A stretch of 64,000 nt of DNA from Aquamicrobium lusatiense. Lineage in GTDB: Bacteria > Pseudomonadota > Alphaproteobacteria > Rhizobiales > Rhizobiaceae. The stretch is from positions 1-64,000 of the forward strand of contig NZ_JACHEU010000008.1 of NCBI RefSeq assembly GCF_014201615.1, in the 5' to 3' direction. Below are positions 17,406 through 26,703 of the stretch, in pieces. The notes under the pieces are model-generated. The model was given only the letters and a program-made list of their open reading frames with translations, had not been told where the DNA came from and ran no database searches. Position 1 is the stretch's first letter. Each line of letters opens with the position of its first letter. The translations under genes were made by a program, and so were the position numbers.

Positions 17406-19808
17406 TTACTTCCTGAGCTTGTAGGCGATGACATAGTCGCCGCGGTCGTCGGAGTTGCGGGCTCCGCCGGCGCTGATCAGGACAAACTGCTCACCGGTCG
17501 TCGGTGACTTGTAGCTGATCGGGGTTGCCTGCGAACCGACCGGAAGCCGGCCTTTCCACAGTTCCTTGCCGGTCGAGCTGTCATAGGCGCGAAGATAGTA
17601 ATCGAGCGTCGAGGCAAAGAACAGAACGCCGCCCTGCGTGACCATCGAACCGCCAATGGTGGGAAGCCCGACGGGAATGCCCAGCCCCAGCTTGAAGCCG
17701 AGAACCGAGGCATCCTTCACCGTGCCTGCGGGTACGCTCCAGGCGATCTTCTGTGTCTTGAGATCGATTGCCGTCATCGTACCGAAGGGCGGTTCCTGGC
17801 ACGGAATGCCGAGCGGTGAATAGAAGCGGGTCTTTTCTTTCACATAGTAAGGTGTTCCCGCCATTGGCAGGCTGGTGCCGGCCGGCAGCACCTCGTCCTC
17901 CGACGTGCGCTCCCCGAGCTGGAGGCGCAGGCCCAGACGCAGGTCGTTGACGAAGATGGTGTGACCCGTCGGATCGACCGAGATACCACCCCAGTTGAAT
18001 CCGCCCAGCGAGCCCGGAAGCAACAGCTGTTTTTCAAGCCCGGGCGGAACGAACAGGCCGTAATTGGTCATGCCCTTGAAGTCGATCCGGCACAGAAGCT
18101 GATCGAAGGGTGTTGCGCCCCACATATCCGCTTCAGTGAACAGTTCATTGCCGATTTGTGGCATGCCGACCGAGAAGGGCTGGGTGGGAGAATACTTCTC
18201 ACCCTTGAGGTTGCCTGCGGGAACAGGGCGTTCCTCCACCTCGGTCAGTGGCTGGCCTGTCTTGCGATCGAGGACAAAGAACATGCCCTGCTTGGTGCCG
18301 AAGATGACGGCAGGCACGTCCTGACCGTCCTTGGGGAAGGTGGTCAGGGTCGGCTGCATGGGAATGTCGAAATCCCACAGGTCGTTATGCACGGTCTGGT
18401 AATGCCAGACAGGGCGGCCGTTGGAAGCATTGAGCGCCACGATCGATGCGGAATAGCGCTCGCGGTTCTCGTCGCGGTTGCCGCCCCACAGGTCGGGCGA
18501 GTTGTTGCCCATCGGCAGGAAGACGGTATCCGTCTGCGGATCGTAGGACATTGGCGCCCACACATTGGGAGAACCGCGTGTGTAGGGCATGTCGGGTGTT
18601 GGCGCGCCGGTAACTGCCGGGTTGCCGGAATCCCAGGCCCAGCGCAGTTCACCCGTTTTGACATCGAAGGCGCGGATGACGCCCGAGGGCACTTCCGTTG
18701 AAACGTTGTCGGAGACGAAGCCGCCGACGACAATGACATCACCGGCGAGTGTAGGCGCCGATGTCTGTTTGTAGTCGCCGGGACCTTCGCCCATGCCGTC
18801 ATACAGGTTGACGCGACCGTTGGTGCCGAAATCGGAGCAGAACTCGCCCGTGTCGGCATTGATGGCGATCAGTTCCGTATCGACCGTATTGGTGAGGATG
18901 CGACGCGGGCAGACACCCGGATCGGTGTTTGCGACATAACCGAAACGCTTCTCCACACCCGCCTGCGCCCGGTTTGGCTCGGCGCCGGTGCCGTCATAAT
19001 AGGCAATGCCACGGCAGCGTGCCCAGTTGCCAAGCTTGGAATCGATGATGGTCTTCCACTTTTCCTCGCCCGTGGTCGCATCCAGTGCGACCACGTTGTT
19101 CTTGGGCGTGCAGAAGAAAACGGTATTGCCGATCTGAAGCGGTGTGTTGAGATCTTCGCGGCCAAGACCGTTGGGGCTCTCGGGAATGTCGCCATGGCGA
19201 TAGGTCCAGGCCACTTCGAGATTCTGCACATTGTCGCGGTTGATCTGGTCGAGCGCGACGAAACGCTCACCTTCGGCATTGCCGCCGTAGTTGTCCCAGT
19301 TCCTGTGCTCGGTTTCAGGCGTTACAGCCGCAGCTGCTGTCGGGGCTGGCGCGTTGTAGATTCCGCGATCCTTGTACGTGCCGGCGAACATGACAATGGC
19401 AGCTGCCGCAAGCACGCCGCCAATCGCTGCGTGGAGCCCGGTTTTGCCTTCGGCACCTGCATTGCGGCGCAGCGACGGGATTGCGAAGGCCAGAAGTGCA
19501 CCAGCCACGAGGAAGATGAAAAGGCGGGTAAAGAGCGGCCAGAAATCGAGCCCCGCTTCCCAGAAGGACCATGCGAGCGTGGCCACGAAAATAATGGCGT
19601 AGAGCGGTCCGACATAGAGCTTGTTACGGAACAGGCCCCAGGCCAGCGCAAGAATCGCAAGTCCGCAGATCAGATAGTACCAGCTACCGCCGCGCGCGAT
19701 GAGAATGCCTCCTCCAACAGCGAAGTAGAGGCCGGAAAGGGCAAACAGCACCCCCAGTATGATATGGGCCCATCGGCCCGTCGTCTCAGGTTTAGCATCG
19801 GAAGCCAC
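17406..19808 (-). CDS. gcd: Membrane-bound PQQ-dependent dehydrogenase (glucose/quinate/shikimate family)
   Basis: An 800-residue protein. The first 130 residues hold about five membrane helices (WAHIILGVLFALSGLYFAVG is the first), and the rest is a periplasmic eight-bladed PQQ propeller with GLGREDLNTPLQIGNTVFFC, WARCRGIAYY and SVDPTGHTIFVNDLR. It oxidises a sugar or polyol in the periplasm and gives electrons to ubiquinone. The frame extends to an ATG at 19856, but a GTG at 19808 has AAGGAG eight bases upstream and no such site precedes the ATG. No pqq biosynthesis genes are in the window. Glucose is the likeliest substrate, with quinate or shikimate as alternatives. Confidence 0.85.
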   Translation of the reverse strand: MASDAKPETTGRWAHIILGVLFALSGLYFAVGGGILIARGGSWYYLICGLAILALAWGLFRNKLYVGPLYAIIFVATLAWSFWEAGLDFWPLFTRLFIFLVAGALLAFAIPSLRRNAGAEGKTGLHAAIGGVLAAAAIVMFAGTYKDRGIYNAPAPTAAAAVTPETEHRNWDNYGGNAEGERFVALDQINRDNVQNLEVAWTYRHGDIPESPNGLGREDLNTPLQIGNTVFFCTPKNNVVALDATTGEEKWKTIIDSKLGNWARCRGIAYYDGTGAEPNRAQAGVEKRFGYVANTDPGVCPRRILTNTVDTELIAINADTGEFCSDFGTNGRVNLYDGMGEGPGDYKQTSAPTLAGDVIVVGGFVSDNVSTEVPSGVIRAFDVKTGELRWAWDSGNPAVTGAPTPDMPYTRGSPNVWAPMSYDPQTDTVFLPMGNNSPDLWGGNRDENRERYSASIVALNASNGRPVWHYQTVHNDLWDFDIPMQPTLTTFPKDGQDVPAVIFGTKQGMFFVLDRKTGQPLTEVEERPVPAGNLKGEKYSPTQPFSVGMPQIGNELFTEADMWGATPFDQLLCRIDFKGMTNYGLFVPPGLEKQLLLPGSLGGFNWGGISVDPTGHTIFVNDLRLGLRLQLGERTSEDEVLPAGTSLPMAGTPYYVKEKTRFYSPLGIPCQEPPFGTMTAIDLKTQKIAWSVPAGTVKDASVLGFKLGLGIPVGLPTIGGSMVTQGGVLFFASTLDYYLRAYDSSTGKELWKGRLPVGSQATPISYKSPTTGEQFVLISAGGARNSDDRGDYVIAYKLRK

Positions 19809-20154
19809 GGTGTAGTCTCCTTGATCGCACGTGGAAGCGAGGTTGGCATTGTCCACACGGCCCCGGCGAGGGGCCGTCTACACAGAACTGGAGAGGGCTG
19901 ATGCGCTTTAAGGCAAGCGGTCGTCCAGTCAGTTTCGTCCTTACATGGGAACTGCTGGGTGTCTGATAAGCGCCAGGTCCACGACTGGCGCAGGCACAGA
20001 ACCTTGCGCAAATGCGAAACTTGCATTGGGCTATATTCCGACTTAGAGCACCGTTCAAGCCAACGCGTCATCGGAAACCGACGCAGGCCGATGCGCATGA
20101 CGCAAATCGGCAAAGCCACATGGTCCGGGCATCCGGGAAAGGCTGGTGTTTATC
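19809..20154. other. Divergent intergenic region between gcd and the NitT-type permease
   Basis: 346 bases with no convincing gene. It holds a perfect 8-bp hairpin, ACGGCCCC-GGCGA-GGGGCCGT (19857-19877), in the leader of the dehydrogenase. Promoters for both flanking genes must lie here, but none is clear enough to mark. Confidence 0.5.
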
Positions 20155-20985
20155 ATGATGGCGCATTTTACCGCCGTTCTTTCTGAAGAACTGGGTGCCG
20201 CTAGAAAATTTTTGACCAGCATCGACAAAGCAAAAATTCTTCTCGTTTTTCTTTTTTGTCTCGCATGCATTGTATGGTTCCTGCTGGGGGAAAAATATCC
20301 TGCAGCAACATTTGCATCTCCCTATGAGACCTTCGAAGCTCTTTACTGGATGCTGGCAGACAGACATAACGAATATATTGTGGGAATAGGCGAAACGCTC
20401 TCGGTTTTTTTTCGGGGCTTTCTTGGTGCCGTAGCGGCAGGGCTTTCGCTGACGCTGGTGATGGGGCTATCCCCTCTTCTCGGGCGCGCGCTGAATCCCC
20501 TGCTCGATCTGCTCGGTTCGGTGCCCAACATCGCGTTCATGCCAATGGTCGTGGCGCTCATGGGACTGGACCAGCCCGCCAAGGTGACGATCGTGTTTCT
20601 GGGCGCCGTGCTGCCCGTGGCAATCAATGGCCACGCCGCGCTGAGGCAGATCGATGGCGATTATGAAGAGGCCGCGCTTGATCTTGGCGCCACGCGGCTG
20701 CGTGCACTGCTCGCAGTGGTGTGGCCTCTTGCCCTTCCCCAAATGGTTGCCGGCATGCGCGTCGGTGCAGGCTATGCGCTGGCGGCCTGCGTGGTGGCTG
20801 AAATCTACACTGCAATGACCGGGCTTGGCGGGTTGCTGGTCGGTTATGGGAACTCCTTCAACATGCCGCGCTATTTCGTGATCGTCATCACGCTTGCCCT
20901 GATCGGCATCTTTACCACGGCTCTGCTGCGCTATGTCGAAACCTTTTTCGCGCGCCGGGCAGGCCTCATCAGTGAAAGAGAATGA
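20155..20985 (+). CDS. ABC transporter permease, NitT/TauT type
   Basis: A 276-residue inner-membrane protein with about six helices and the SsuC/TauC-type EAA loop (DYEEAALDLGATRLRALLAVV then PLALPQMVAGMRVG). Start choice is uncertain: GTG 20146, ATG 20155 and ATG 20158 are all near GGGAAAGG, and the middle one is listed. A binding-protein gene follows one base after its stop, but no ATPase gene is beside it, so the transporter must borrow one or have it elsewhere. Substrates of the family are nitrate, sulfonates, taurine or pyrimidine precursors. Confidence 0.85.
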   Translation: MMAHFTAVLSEELGAARKFLTSIDKAKILLVFLFCLACIVWFLLGEKYPAATFASPYETFEALYWMLADRHNEYIVGIGETLSVFFRGFLGAVAAGLSLTLVMGLSPLLGRALNPLLDLLGSVPNIAFMPMVVALMGLDQPAKVTIVFLGAVLPVAINGHAALRQIDGDYEEAALDLGATRLRALLAVVWPLALPQMVAGMRVGAGYALAACVVAEIYTAMTGLGGLLVGYGNSFNMPRYFVIVITLALIGIFTTALLRYVETFFARRAGLISERE

Positions 20986-20986
20986 A

Positions 20987-21991
20987 ATGAAGACTGTGAT
21001 TGCCTGCGCGCTGGCATGCGTGCTCATGACTGGTGTGGCAATGGCGGAACCATTTCGCATCATCGTCACAAGCAAGGAGGCCCCGCTGGTTCCGAACTCG
21101 GTGCTGCATCTGGCGCAAAGCGAAGGCTATTTCGAACGTGCAGGCGTAGATGTCGAACTGATACCGGTTGAACAGACGCCGATGGCGGTAACCGCATTGC
21201 GCACTGGTGGCGGAGAGATGGCCAACATCTCGGTGGACAGCCTGCTGGGGCTCTACACCGGTGGCGTCACGGATCTGAAAGCGGTTGGTTCGACCGACAA
21301 GGCCATTCCCTACATCATTGCCGGTCGGGCGGATTTGACCCTTGAAACCATGGCCGGCCGGAAATTCGGTGTCGGCCGTCCCAACAGTTTGGATCATACG
21401 CTGTCATGGACGGTTTTGCAGTATCTCGGCGCCAAACCGGACAAGATCGAGTTCGTGCCGCTGGGCCAGCCGAATGTGCGCGGTCGGGCACTGGCGCAGG
21501 GCCGGATCGATGCCACGACCATGTCGATCGGTGTATTCACGGTCATGCCTGATCGTAAGGACCTGAAGATACTGGTCGATGTTGATACATATTTCAGTGC
21601 GGCGCCTATCGTTTCCAAGGTGAATGTGGTGCCGCGGAGCGTCATCGCCGAACGTGCCGATGAGCTTGATGCGGTACTTGAGGCGCTGACCATGGCGGCC
21701 CGTGACTACGCGACGGATCCCGGCAAGTGGGTCGATGCCATGACGCGCGCCCGTCCGGATACAGGCCGCGATACGCTGGAGGAACTGGCGAAAATCTATG
21801 CCGGAAGCTGGACGGTGAATGGCGGGCTACAGCGCAAGGAGATGGATTTCACGCAGGTCTGGCTCTACCGCACGGAAAAATACGACAACAGGGACCTTGT
21901 CCTGCCGGGAGCATGGGGCGATTTTGCGCCTGTCGACAGGGTGTTGAAGAAGATCGGCATTTCGGACAAGGGCGATGCCGTCAGCCGTTAG
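20987..21991 (+). CDS. ABC transporter substrate-binding protein, NitT/TauT (NMT1-like) type
   Basis: A 334-residue protein with a signal peptide (MKTVIACALACVLMTGVAMA, cleavage before EPFRI) and an NMT1/THI5-like fold (YFERAGVDVELIPVEQTPMAVTALRTG is split here by the family break; GQPNVRGRALAQGRIDATTM follows). The frame is open from 20933, but the ATG at 20987 begins the signal peptide and follows GAAAGAG. It is paired with the permease immediately upstream. The ligand is unknown. A repeat element starts at its stop codon. Confidence 0.85.
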   Translation: MKTVIACALACVLMTGVAMAEPFRIIVTSKEAPLVPNSVLHLAQSEGYFERAGVDVELIPVEQTPMAVTALRTGGGEMANISVDSLLGLYTGGVTDLKAVGSTDKAIPYIIAGRADLTLETMAGRKFGVGRPNSLDHTLSWTVLQYLGAKPDKIEFVPLGQPNVRGRALAQGRIDATTMSIGVFTVMPDRKDLKILVDVDTYFSAAPIVSKVNVVPRSVIAERADELDAVLEALTMAARDYATDPGKWVDAMTRARPDTGRDTLEELAKIYAGSWTVNGGLQRKEMDFTQVWLYRTEKYDNRDLVLPGAWGDFAPVDRVLKKIGISDKGDAVSR

Positions 21992-22090
21992 AGCATCTTG
22001 CAGCCGGATGGAAACATCTGGCGTCGCATAAATGCGGCCAAAACAAAGAGACAGGGCATCTTTGCGATTCAGAGAAAAGCAGAAATGCTC
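21990..22090. repeat. RIME-like palindromic intergenic repeat
   Basis: About 100 bases bounded by GAGCAT and ATGCTC, with an inner hairpin CCGGATG-GAAA-CATCTGG and the block GCGATTCAGAGAAAAGCAGA, which is familiar from intergenic repeats of Rhizobium, Brucella and relatives. It lies between a binding-protein gene and tdh (convergent) and may also act as a terminator. The remaining 110 bases up to tdh show nothing further. Confidence 0.7.
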
Positions 22091-22201
22091 CAACGTGCAG
22101 GCAGCACTTTCACGCCATTGAACTGCAGCCTTTGATCGTCATGCGCCAAAGGGGAGCCGGGCATGAGTCACGCGGCGTCCTTTTGATGTGCCGATCTCCT
22201 G

Positions 22202-23224
22202 TCACCACTCCAGAACGATCTTGCCGGCCTCTCCGGCGGCGGCATTGGCGAAGGCCCGTTCATAGTCTTCGGCCTTCATGCGGCTGGTGATCACCTTGCG
22301 CACGTCGAGACCGCTTTCCAGCATGGCGAGCATCTTGTGCCAGGTCTCGAACATTTCACGCCCATAGATGCCCTTCAGCGTGATCATCTTGAACACGACC
22401 TTGCCGAGATCGAACGAAAACGGTTTGGCCGGCACGCCCAGCAGTGCGATGCGCCCGCCCATCAGCGTGTGGTCGATCAGCTGCTCGAAGGCGGCCGGCG
22501 CGCCGCTCATCTCGAAGCCGATGTCAAAGCCCTCGCGCATGCCAAGCCTTGCCATGGCGTCGCGCAGTTCCTCCTTCGCCACATTGACGGGTGTCACGTC
22601 GGCGACCTTGCTGGCGAGTTCCAGCCGTGCCGGATTGACGTCGGTGATGACGACATGGCGCGCGCCGCAATGACGCGCGACGGCGGCGCCCATGATGCCG
22701 ATCGGTCCCGCGCCGGTGATCAGCACGTCCTCGCCGGCCACGTCGAAGGAGAGTGCCGTATGCACGGCGTTGCCGAGCGGATCGAGAATGGCGCCGAGCT
22801 CATCGTCTATGGTGTCGGGCAGCGGCACGACATTGAAGGCCGGCACGCGCACGTAATCGGCGAACGCGCCGGGCAGGTTGACGCCGATGCCGCGCGTTTC
22901 GGGATCGAGATGATAGCGGCCGGCCCGGCTGGCGCGGCTGCGCATGCCGATGACATGGCCCTCGCCGGACACCCGCTGGCCGATCGTGAAGTCGCGGACG
23001 TGGGAACCGACCTCGACGATCTCGCCGGCATATTCATGGCCGGTCACCATGGGCACGGGCACGGTTTTTGCTGCCCACTCGTCCCAGTTGTAGATGTGGA
23101 TGTCGGTGCCGCAGATGCCGGTTTTCTTGACCTTGATGAGAACGTCGTCGGGGCCGATTTCCGGTATCGGGCGCTCTTCCATCCAGATGCCGGGTTCCGC
23201 CTTGGCTTTGACCAGTGCGCGCAT
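22202..23224 (-). CDS. tdh: L-threonine 3-dehydrogenase
   Basis: A 340-residue zinc-dependent medium-chain dehydrogenase. It oxidises L-threonine to 2-amino-3-ketobutyrate with NAD+. The catalytic zinc region reads GICGTDIHIYNWDEWA (Cys38) and GHEYAGEI (His63, Glu64); the Rossmann motif is GAGPIGIMGAA. The four cysteines that usually bind structural zinc are absent: residues 91-107 read VIGMRSRASRAGRYHLD. AGGAG precedes the ATG at 23224 by six bases. It follows kbl by 16 bases in one operon. Confidence 0.93.
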   Translation of the reverse strand: MRALVKAKAEPGIWMEERPIPEIGPDDVLIKVKKTGICGTDIHIYNWDEWAAKTVPVPMVTGHEYAGEIVEVGSHVRDFTIGQRVSGEGHVIGMRSRASRAGRYHLDPETRGIGVNLPGAFADYVRVPAFNVVPLPDTIDDELGAILDPLGNAVHTALSFDVAGEDVLITGAGPIGIMGAAVARHCGARHVVITDVNPARLELASKVADVTPVNVAKEELRDAMARLGMREGFDIGFEMSGAPAAFEQLIDHTLMGGRIALLGVPAKPFSFDLGKVVFKMITLKGIYGREMFETWHKMLAMLESGLDVRKVITSRMKAEDYERAFANAAAGEAGKIVLEW

Positions 23225-23240
23225 GAGCTGCTCCTGCGGG

Positions 23241-24443
23241 TCAGATGATGCCGAGCGTGCGCCCGGCATCCTTGAAAGCGTCGATGGCGAATGTGACGTC
23301 CTCATCCGTCAGCGCGGCCGACATCTGGGTGCGGATGCGCGCCCTGCCCTGCGGCACGACGGGATAGAAGAAGCCGGCGACGTAGACGCCGCGTTCATCG
23401 AGGGCGCCGGCCATGCGCTGCGCCAGCACGGCATCGCCGAGCATGACGGGAATGATCGGCGTTTCGCCGGGAAGAAGCGTGAAACCGGCCTCGGTAAGGC
23501 CTTGGCGGAAGCGCGCGGTGTGGCGAGCGAGGCGGGCGCGGAGGTCGTCGGCTTCGCGGGCGATTTCTATCGCCTTCAGCGACCCTGCGGCGACGGCCGG
23601 TGCAAGGCTGTTGGAAAACAGATAGGGCCGCGCCTGCTGGCGCAGAAGATCGATGATCGGCTGCGAAGCGGCGATGAAGCCGCCCATGGCGCCGCCCAGC
23701 GTTTTGCCGAAGGTGCCGGTGACGATGTCGACACGATCGCCTGCGCCCGTCAGAGCGGGCGTGCCGCGCCCCTGATCGCCCAGATGGCCGGTGGCATGGC
23801 AATCGTCCACGGCCACGATCGCGCCGAAGCGCTCGGCCAGATCGCAGATTTCCGGCAAGCGGGCGATGTGGCCGTCCATCGAGAACACGCCGTCGGTGAC
23901 GATGAGCCTGAAGCGGGCGCCTTCCGCATCCGCCTGCCTGAGCTGCGCCTCCAGATCGTTCATGTCGCCCGGCGCATAACGGAAGCGCTTCGCCTTGCTC
24001 AGGCGCACCCCGTCGATGATGGAGGCGTGGTTCAGGCTGTCGGAAATGATGGCGTCCTCGGGACCGAGCAGCGGCTCGAACAGGGCGCCGTTGGCATCGA
24101 AGCAGGCGGCGAACAGAATGGCGTCGTCCTTGCCGAGATAGGCGGCGACGGCGTGTTCAAGCTCGCGGTGCAACATCTGCGTTCCGCATATGAAGCGCAC
24201 GGAGGCCATGCCGAACCCGTAATCATCGAGCGCCTGCCGGGCGGCTGCCTTGATCTCGGCATTGTCGGCGAGGCCCAGATAGTTGTTGGCGCACAGATTG
24301 ACCATCTGCCGTTCGCCCCCGGGGCCCCTGACGCGGATGCGGCCGGATTGCGTGCCTGCGATCAGACGCTCGCGCTTGTAGAGCCCGTCCGCCTCAATGC
24401 CGGCAAGCACGCCTTCGATGTGGGAAAGGAAATCCGGTGTCAT
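23241..24443 (-). CDS. kbl: Glycine C-acetyltransferase (2-amino-3-ketobutyrate CoA ligase)
   Basis: A 400-residue PLP enzyme of the alpha-oxoamine synthase family. It cleaves 2-amino-3-ketobutyrate with CoA to glycine and acetyl-CoA, completing threonine catabolism started by Tdh. Family blocks are NLCANNYLGLADNAEI, DDYGFGMASVRFICGTQMLH, DDCHATGHLG and the PLP-lysine motif TGTFGKTLGG (Lys247). It is the first gene of the kbl-tdh operon and diverges from an XRE-cupin regulator. Confidence 0.95.
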   Translation of the reverse strand: MTPDFLSHIEGVLAGIEADGLYKRERLIAGTQSGRIRVRGPGGERQMVNLCANNYLGLADNAEIKAAARQALDDYGFGMASVRFICGTQMLHRELEHAVAAYLGKDDAILFAACFDANGALFEPLLGPEDAIISDSLNHASIIDGVRLSKAKRFRYAPGDMNDLEAQLRQADAEGARFRLIVTDGVFSMDGHIARLPEICDLAERFGAIVAVDDCHATGHLGDQGRGTPALTGAGDRVDIVTGTFGKTLGGAMGGFIAASQPIIDLLRQQARPYLFSNSLAPAVAAGSLKAIEIAREADDLRARLARHTARFRQGLTEAGFTLLPGETPIIPVMLGDAVLAQRMAGALDERGVYVAGFFYPVVPQGRARIRTQMSAALTDEDVTFAIDAFKDAGRTLGII

Positions 24444-24650
24444 GGGCTTCTCATCCGTTAAATTGGAATTTCCAATATAGTGGATCTGATGTTAAATCCA
24501 GAGGAATGTTTATGCCAACCTGCCGGATGCGCTGCCATGCGGCCTGCATCCGGTGCGATGAATGAGGCCATCCGGTGTTTCAGATGCGCAAAAGCGGCCC
24601 CTTGCATCTTGATCAGGCAACGGATTGAGCGGAAGAACGGTTCCGATTTT

Positions 24651-24670
24651 GCAGTCCGGCGGCCGACTGC
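24651..24670. promoter_or_regulatory. Inverted repeat upstream of XRE-cupin gene, candidate operator
   Basis: GCAGTC-CGGCGGCC-GACTGC lies 36 bases before the regulator ATG, in the 262-base gap shared with kbl. It is a plausible binding site for the adjacent regulator. Nothing else was seen in this gap. Confidence 0.4.
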
Positions 24671-24705
24671 TCTCTCCTCCGGCCTGCTGCTTTGGAAAAG
24701 ATGAA

Positions 24706-25290
24706 ATGGACAGTGTGAACGAAGCGCCGAAGATCGGGCCCGTCATTCAGGCGGAGCGCAAGAAGCGGCATCTGACGCTCGACCGTCTGGCCGCGCTTTC
24801 GGGCGTTTCGCGCTCGATGCTGTCGCAGATCGAGCGCAGCGAAGCCAATCCCACTTTTGCGGTTCTGTGGTCGCTGACGCAGGCGCTGGGCATCGATTTT
24901 TCACAGTTACTGGCCGGCGGCACGTCGCAGCAGCGCAAGCCGGACAGCATCGATCTGGTGACGCTGGCGCTGACGCCTGAGATCAGGAGCCCCGACGGCG
25001 CATGGCGGCTGCGGATTCTCAGCCCGCCCATGCTGGCCGGTCAGGTCGAATGGTATGAGGTGGAGATTGCGCCCGGCTGCATGCTGCAGAGCGCGCCCCA
25101 TGCTCCCGGCACGTTCGAGCATCTCACGGCCTACAGCGAGGGCCTGCTGGTCGAAACGGAGCATGGGTCGCAGAAGCTGGCGACGGGCGAAACCGCGCGC
25201 TATCGCGCCGATGTCGCCCATGAGATCAGGAACACCGGCAGGCAGACCGCCCGTGCGCTGATGGTGGTGCTGCACGAACTCAAGGCCTGA
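24706..25290 (+). CDS. XRE-family regulator with C-terminal cupin domain
   Basis: A 194-residue protein. Residues about 10-65 form a helix-turn-helix (LTLDRLAALSGVSRSMLSQI then NPTFAVLWSLTQALG). The C-terminal 110 residues form a small cupin barrel (VEWYEVEIAPGCMLQS, FEHLTAYSEGLLVETE). The frame is open from 24625, but the ATG at 24706 fits. It diverges from kbl-tdh and probably senses a small molecule to control threonine catabolism; that role is inferred from position. The C-terminus meets a repeat element after 15 bases. Confidence 0.85.
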   Translation: MDSVNEAPKIGPVIQAERKKRHLTLDRLAALSGVSRSMLSQIERSEANPTFAVLWSLTQALGIDFSQLLAGGTSQQRKPDSIDLVTLALTPEIRSPDGAWRLRILSPPMLAGQVEWYEVEIAPGCMLQSAPHAPGTFEHLTAYSEGLLVETEHGSQKLATGETARYRADVAHEIRNTGRQTARALMVVLHELKA

Positions 25291-25305
25291 ACCGCGTTCG
25301 CTAAA

Positions 25306-25408
25306 GCATGTCGCCCGAAAGTGGGAACCGGTTTCGGGATAACGACATGCGTAAAAACAGCAACTTAAAGCGTAAGGCGCGATCTGAAAGATCGCGACAC
25401 GCTTTAAG
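25306..25408. repeat. RIME-type repeat with two hairpins
   Basis: First hairpin 25306-25350: arms GCATGTCG and CGACATGC, with inner CCGAAA/TTTCGG. Second hairpin 25364-25408: arms CTTAAAGCGT and ACGCTTTAAG, with inner CGCGATCT-GAA-AGATCGCG. The GCATGTCG...CGACATGCGTAAAAACA block is typical of repeats scattered through rhizobial genomes. It fills the gap between convergent genes. Confidence 0.8.
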
Positions 25409-25412
25409 CGGT

Positions 25413-26603
25413 TCAGGCTGCCGGCGCCGCGTTGCCCAGCCGGCGCGAGACGGTCATGCCGATCCATGCGCCCAGTGCGCAAAAGATCAGGAACACCCAG
25501 CCCGAAACGGCGCCGGCATGGATGCCGGAGAGAAGAACGCCGACCGTGCAGCCAAGGCCGGTCATGGCGCCCCAGCCCATCAGGATGCCGCCGGCCAGCC
25601 CCTTGCCGACATCGCGGCTCGTCGGACGGCGGGGCTGGAACTGTCCGCCCGCCAGTGCCGCGGCGAAGCTGGCGATGACGATACCCAGAACGAAAACTCC
25701 GTTGGCTGACAGCAATGTCTGCTTGACCACGGTGGCGCAGCCGCGCAGCAGGTCGAGACCGTGGAGCGTATCAGGCAGCAGGCCGGATGCCGAACCGGCG
25801 GTGCGCACGATGCTGCCGAGTTCCGCCGTCACGCCGAGTGGTGCCACCCGCAGATAGGCGATGGCCGAAATGATGGCGACCAGAAGCCCGGTCGTGACGG
25901 GCGGCCAGCGGTCCACGAACAGTTTTCCGGCCGTGCCGCGCAAATCGTAGCGGCTCGGGGCAGCCGGTTCGGGATTGCCGGAAAAGCGCAGCAGCAACAG
26001 GCCGATGACAGCGATAAGCGCAAGGCTGACGAGCAGGGTGCCCGTGTAGCCCAGCCGGTGCGGCAGCCAGATGGCCGGGCTTGCATAGATCGCCAGCGTG
26101 AACAGCGGGTTCCATGTGAGAAAGCCGATGAAGAAGCCGATACCGGCGCCGATGAGCGCGAAGGGCGAGCTTGGCGAGCCTTCGCCCAGCCGATACAGAT
26201 GCGCCGACAGGCAGGAGCCCGATATGGCCATGCCGATGCCGAAGGCGAGCGCTGCAAAAGCCAGCACCGGCCCGACCGGTCCGATATGCGCGTTGGGCGG
26301 CAGGCGTCCGGGCTGCGGCACCGGCACCCAGGCCATCATCACCGCGTGATAGAAGGCGACGCCGGCCGCCAGCGCCACGACGATGGCAAGCAGTCCGCGC
26401 GGGTCGCGCTTTTCCACGAAATCGCGAAAATTGCACAGAAAGCAGAAGCGCCCGCGCTGAAGCACGATGCCGAAGGCAGCACCTGCAAGCAGGGAAAAGG
26501 AGAGATCGCGCCCGCCGGGCTGGCCGTGAAGAAACCATGCCAGAACGGCTATGCCAGACAGCAGCACGACCGGCGCCAGCGTTCTTGTTGCCCCGGATTT
26601 CAT
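25413..26603 (-). CDS. YeeE/YedE family sulfur transporter
   Basis: A 396-residue membrane protein with about ten hydrophobic segments. The two cysteine-containing family motifs are visible: GRFCFLCNFRDF near residue 60 and GWGAMTGLGCTVGVLLSGI near the C-terminus, plus GISGSCLSA-like ISGSCLSAHLY in the middle. YeeE/YedE proteins (TsuA is the known example) import thiosulfate or related sulfur ions. GGGGGAGG precedes the ATG at 26603; the longer frame to 26786 is not needed. A periplasmic rhodanese lies 100 bases upstream on the same strand, which supports a thiosulfate or persulfide role. Confidence 0.85.
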   Translation of the reverse strand: MKSGATRTLAPVVLLSGIAVLAWFLHGQPGGRDLSFSLLAGAAFGIVLQRGRFCFLCNFRDFVEKRDPRGLLAIVVALAAGVAFYHAVMMAWVPVPQPGRLPPNAHIGPVGPVLAFAALAFGIGMAISGSCLSAHLYRLGEGSPSSPFALIGAGIGFFIGFLTWNPLFTLAIYASPAIWLPHRLGYTGTLLVSLALIAVIGLLLLRFSGNPEPAAPSRYDLRGTAGKLFVDRWPPVTTGLLVAIISAIAYLRVAPLGVTAELGSIVRTAGSASGLLPDTLHGLDLLRGCATVVKQTLLSANGVFVLGIVIASFAAALAGGQFQPRRPTSRDVGKGLAGGILMGWGAMTGLGCTVGVLLSGIHAGAVSGWVFLIFCALGAWIGMTVSRRLGNAAPAA

Positions 26604-26703
26604 TGCATCCTCCCCCGCAGATATGAAACGGACAAGGAGGCGGGCACTCGAACGCCCGCCTCCGGTCCTGATGGGTATGTTGCGACGCTTTATGCCGGAA
26701 CGG

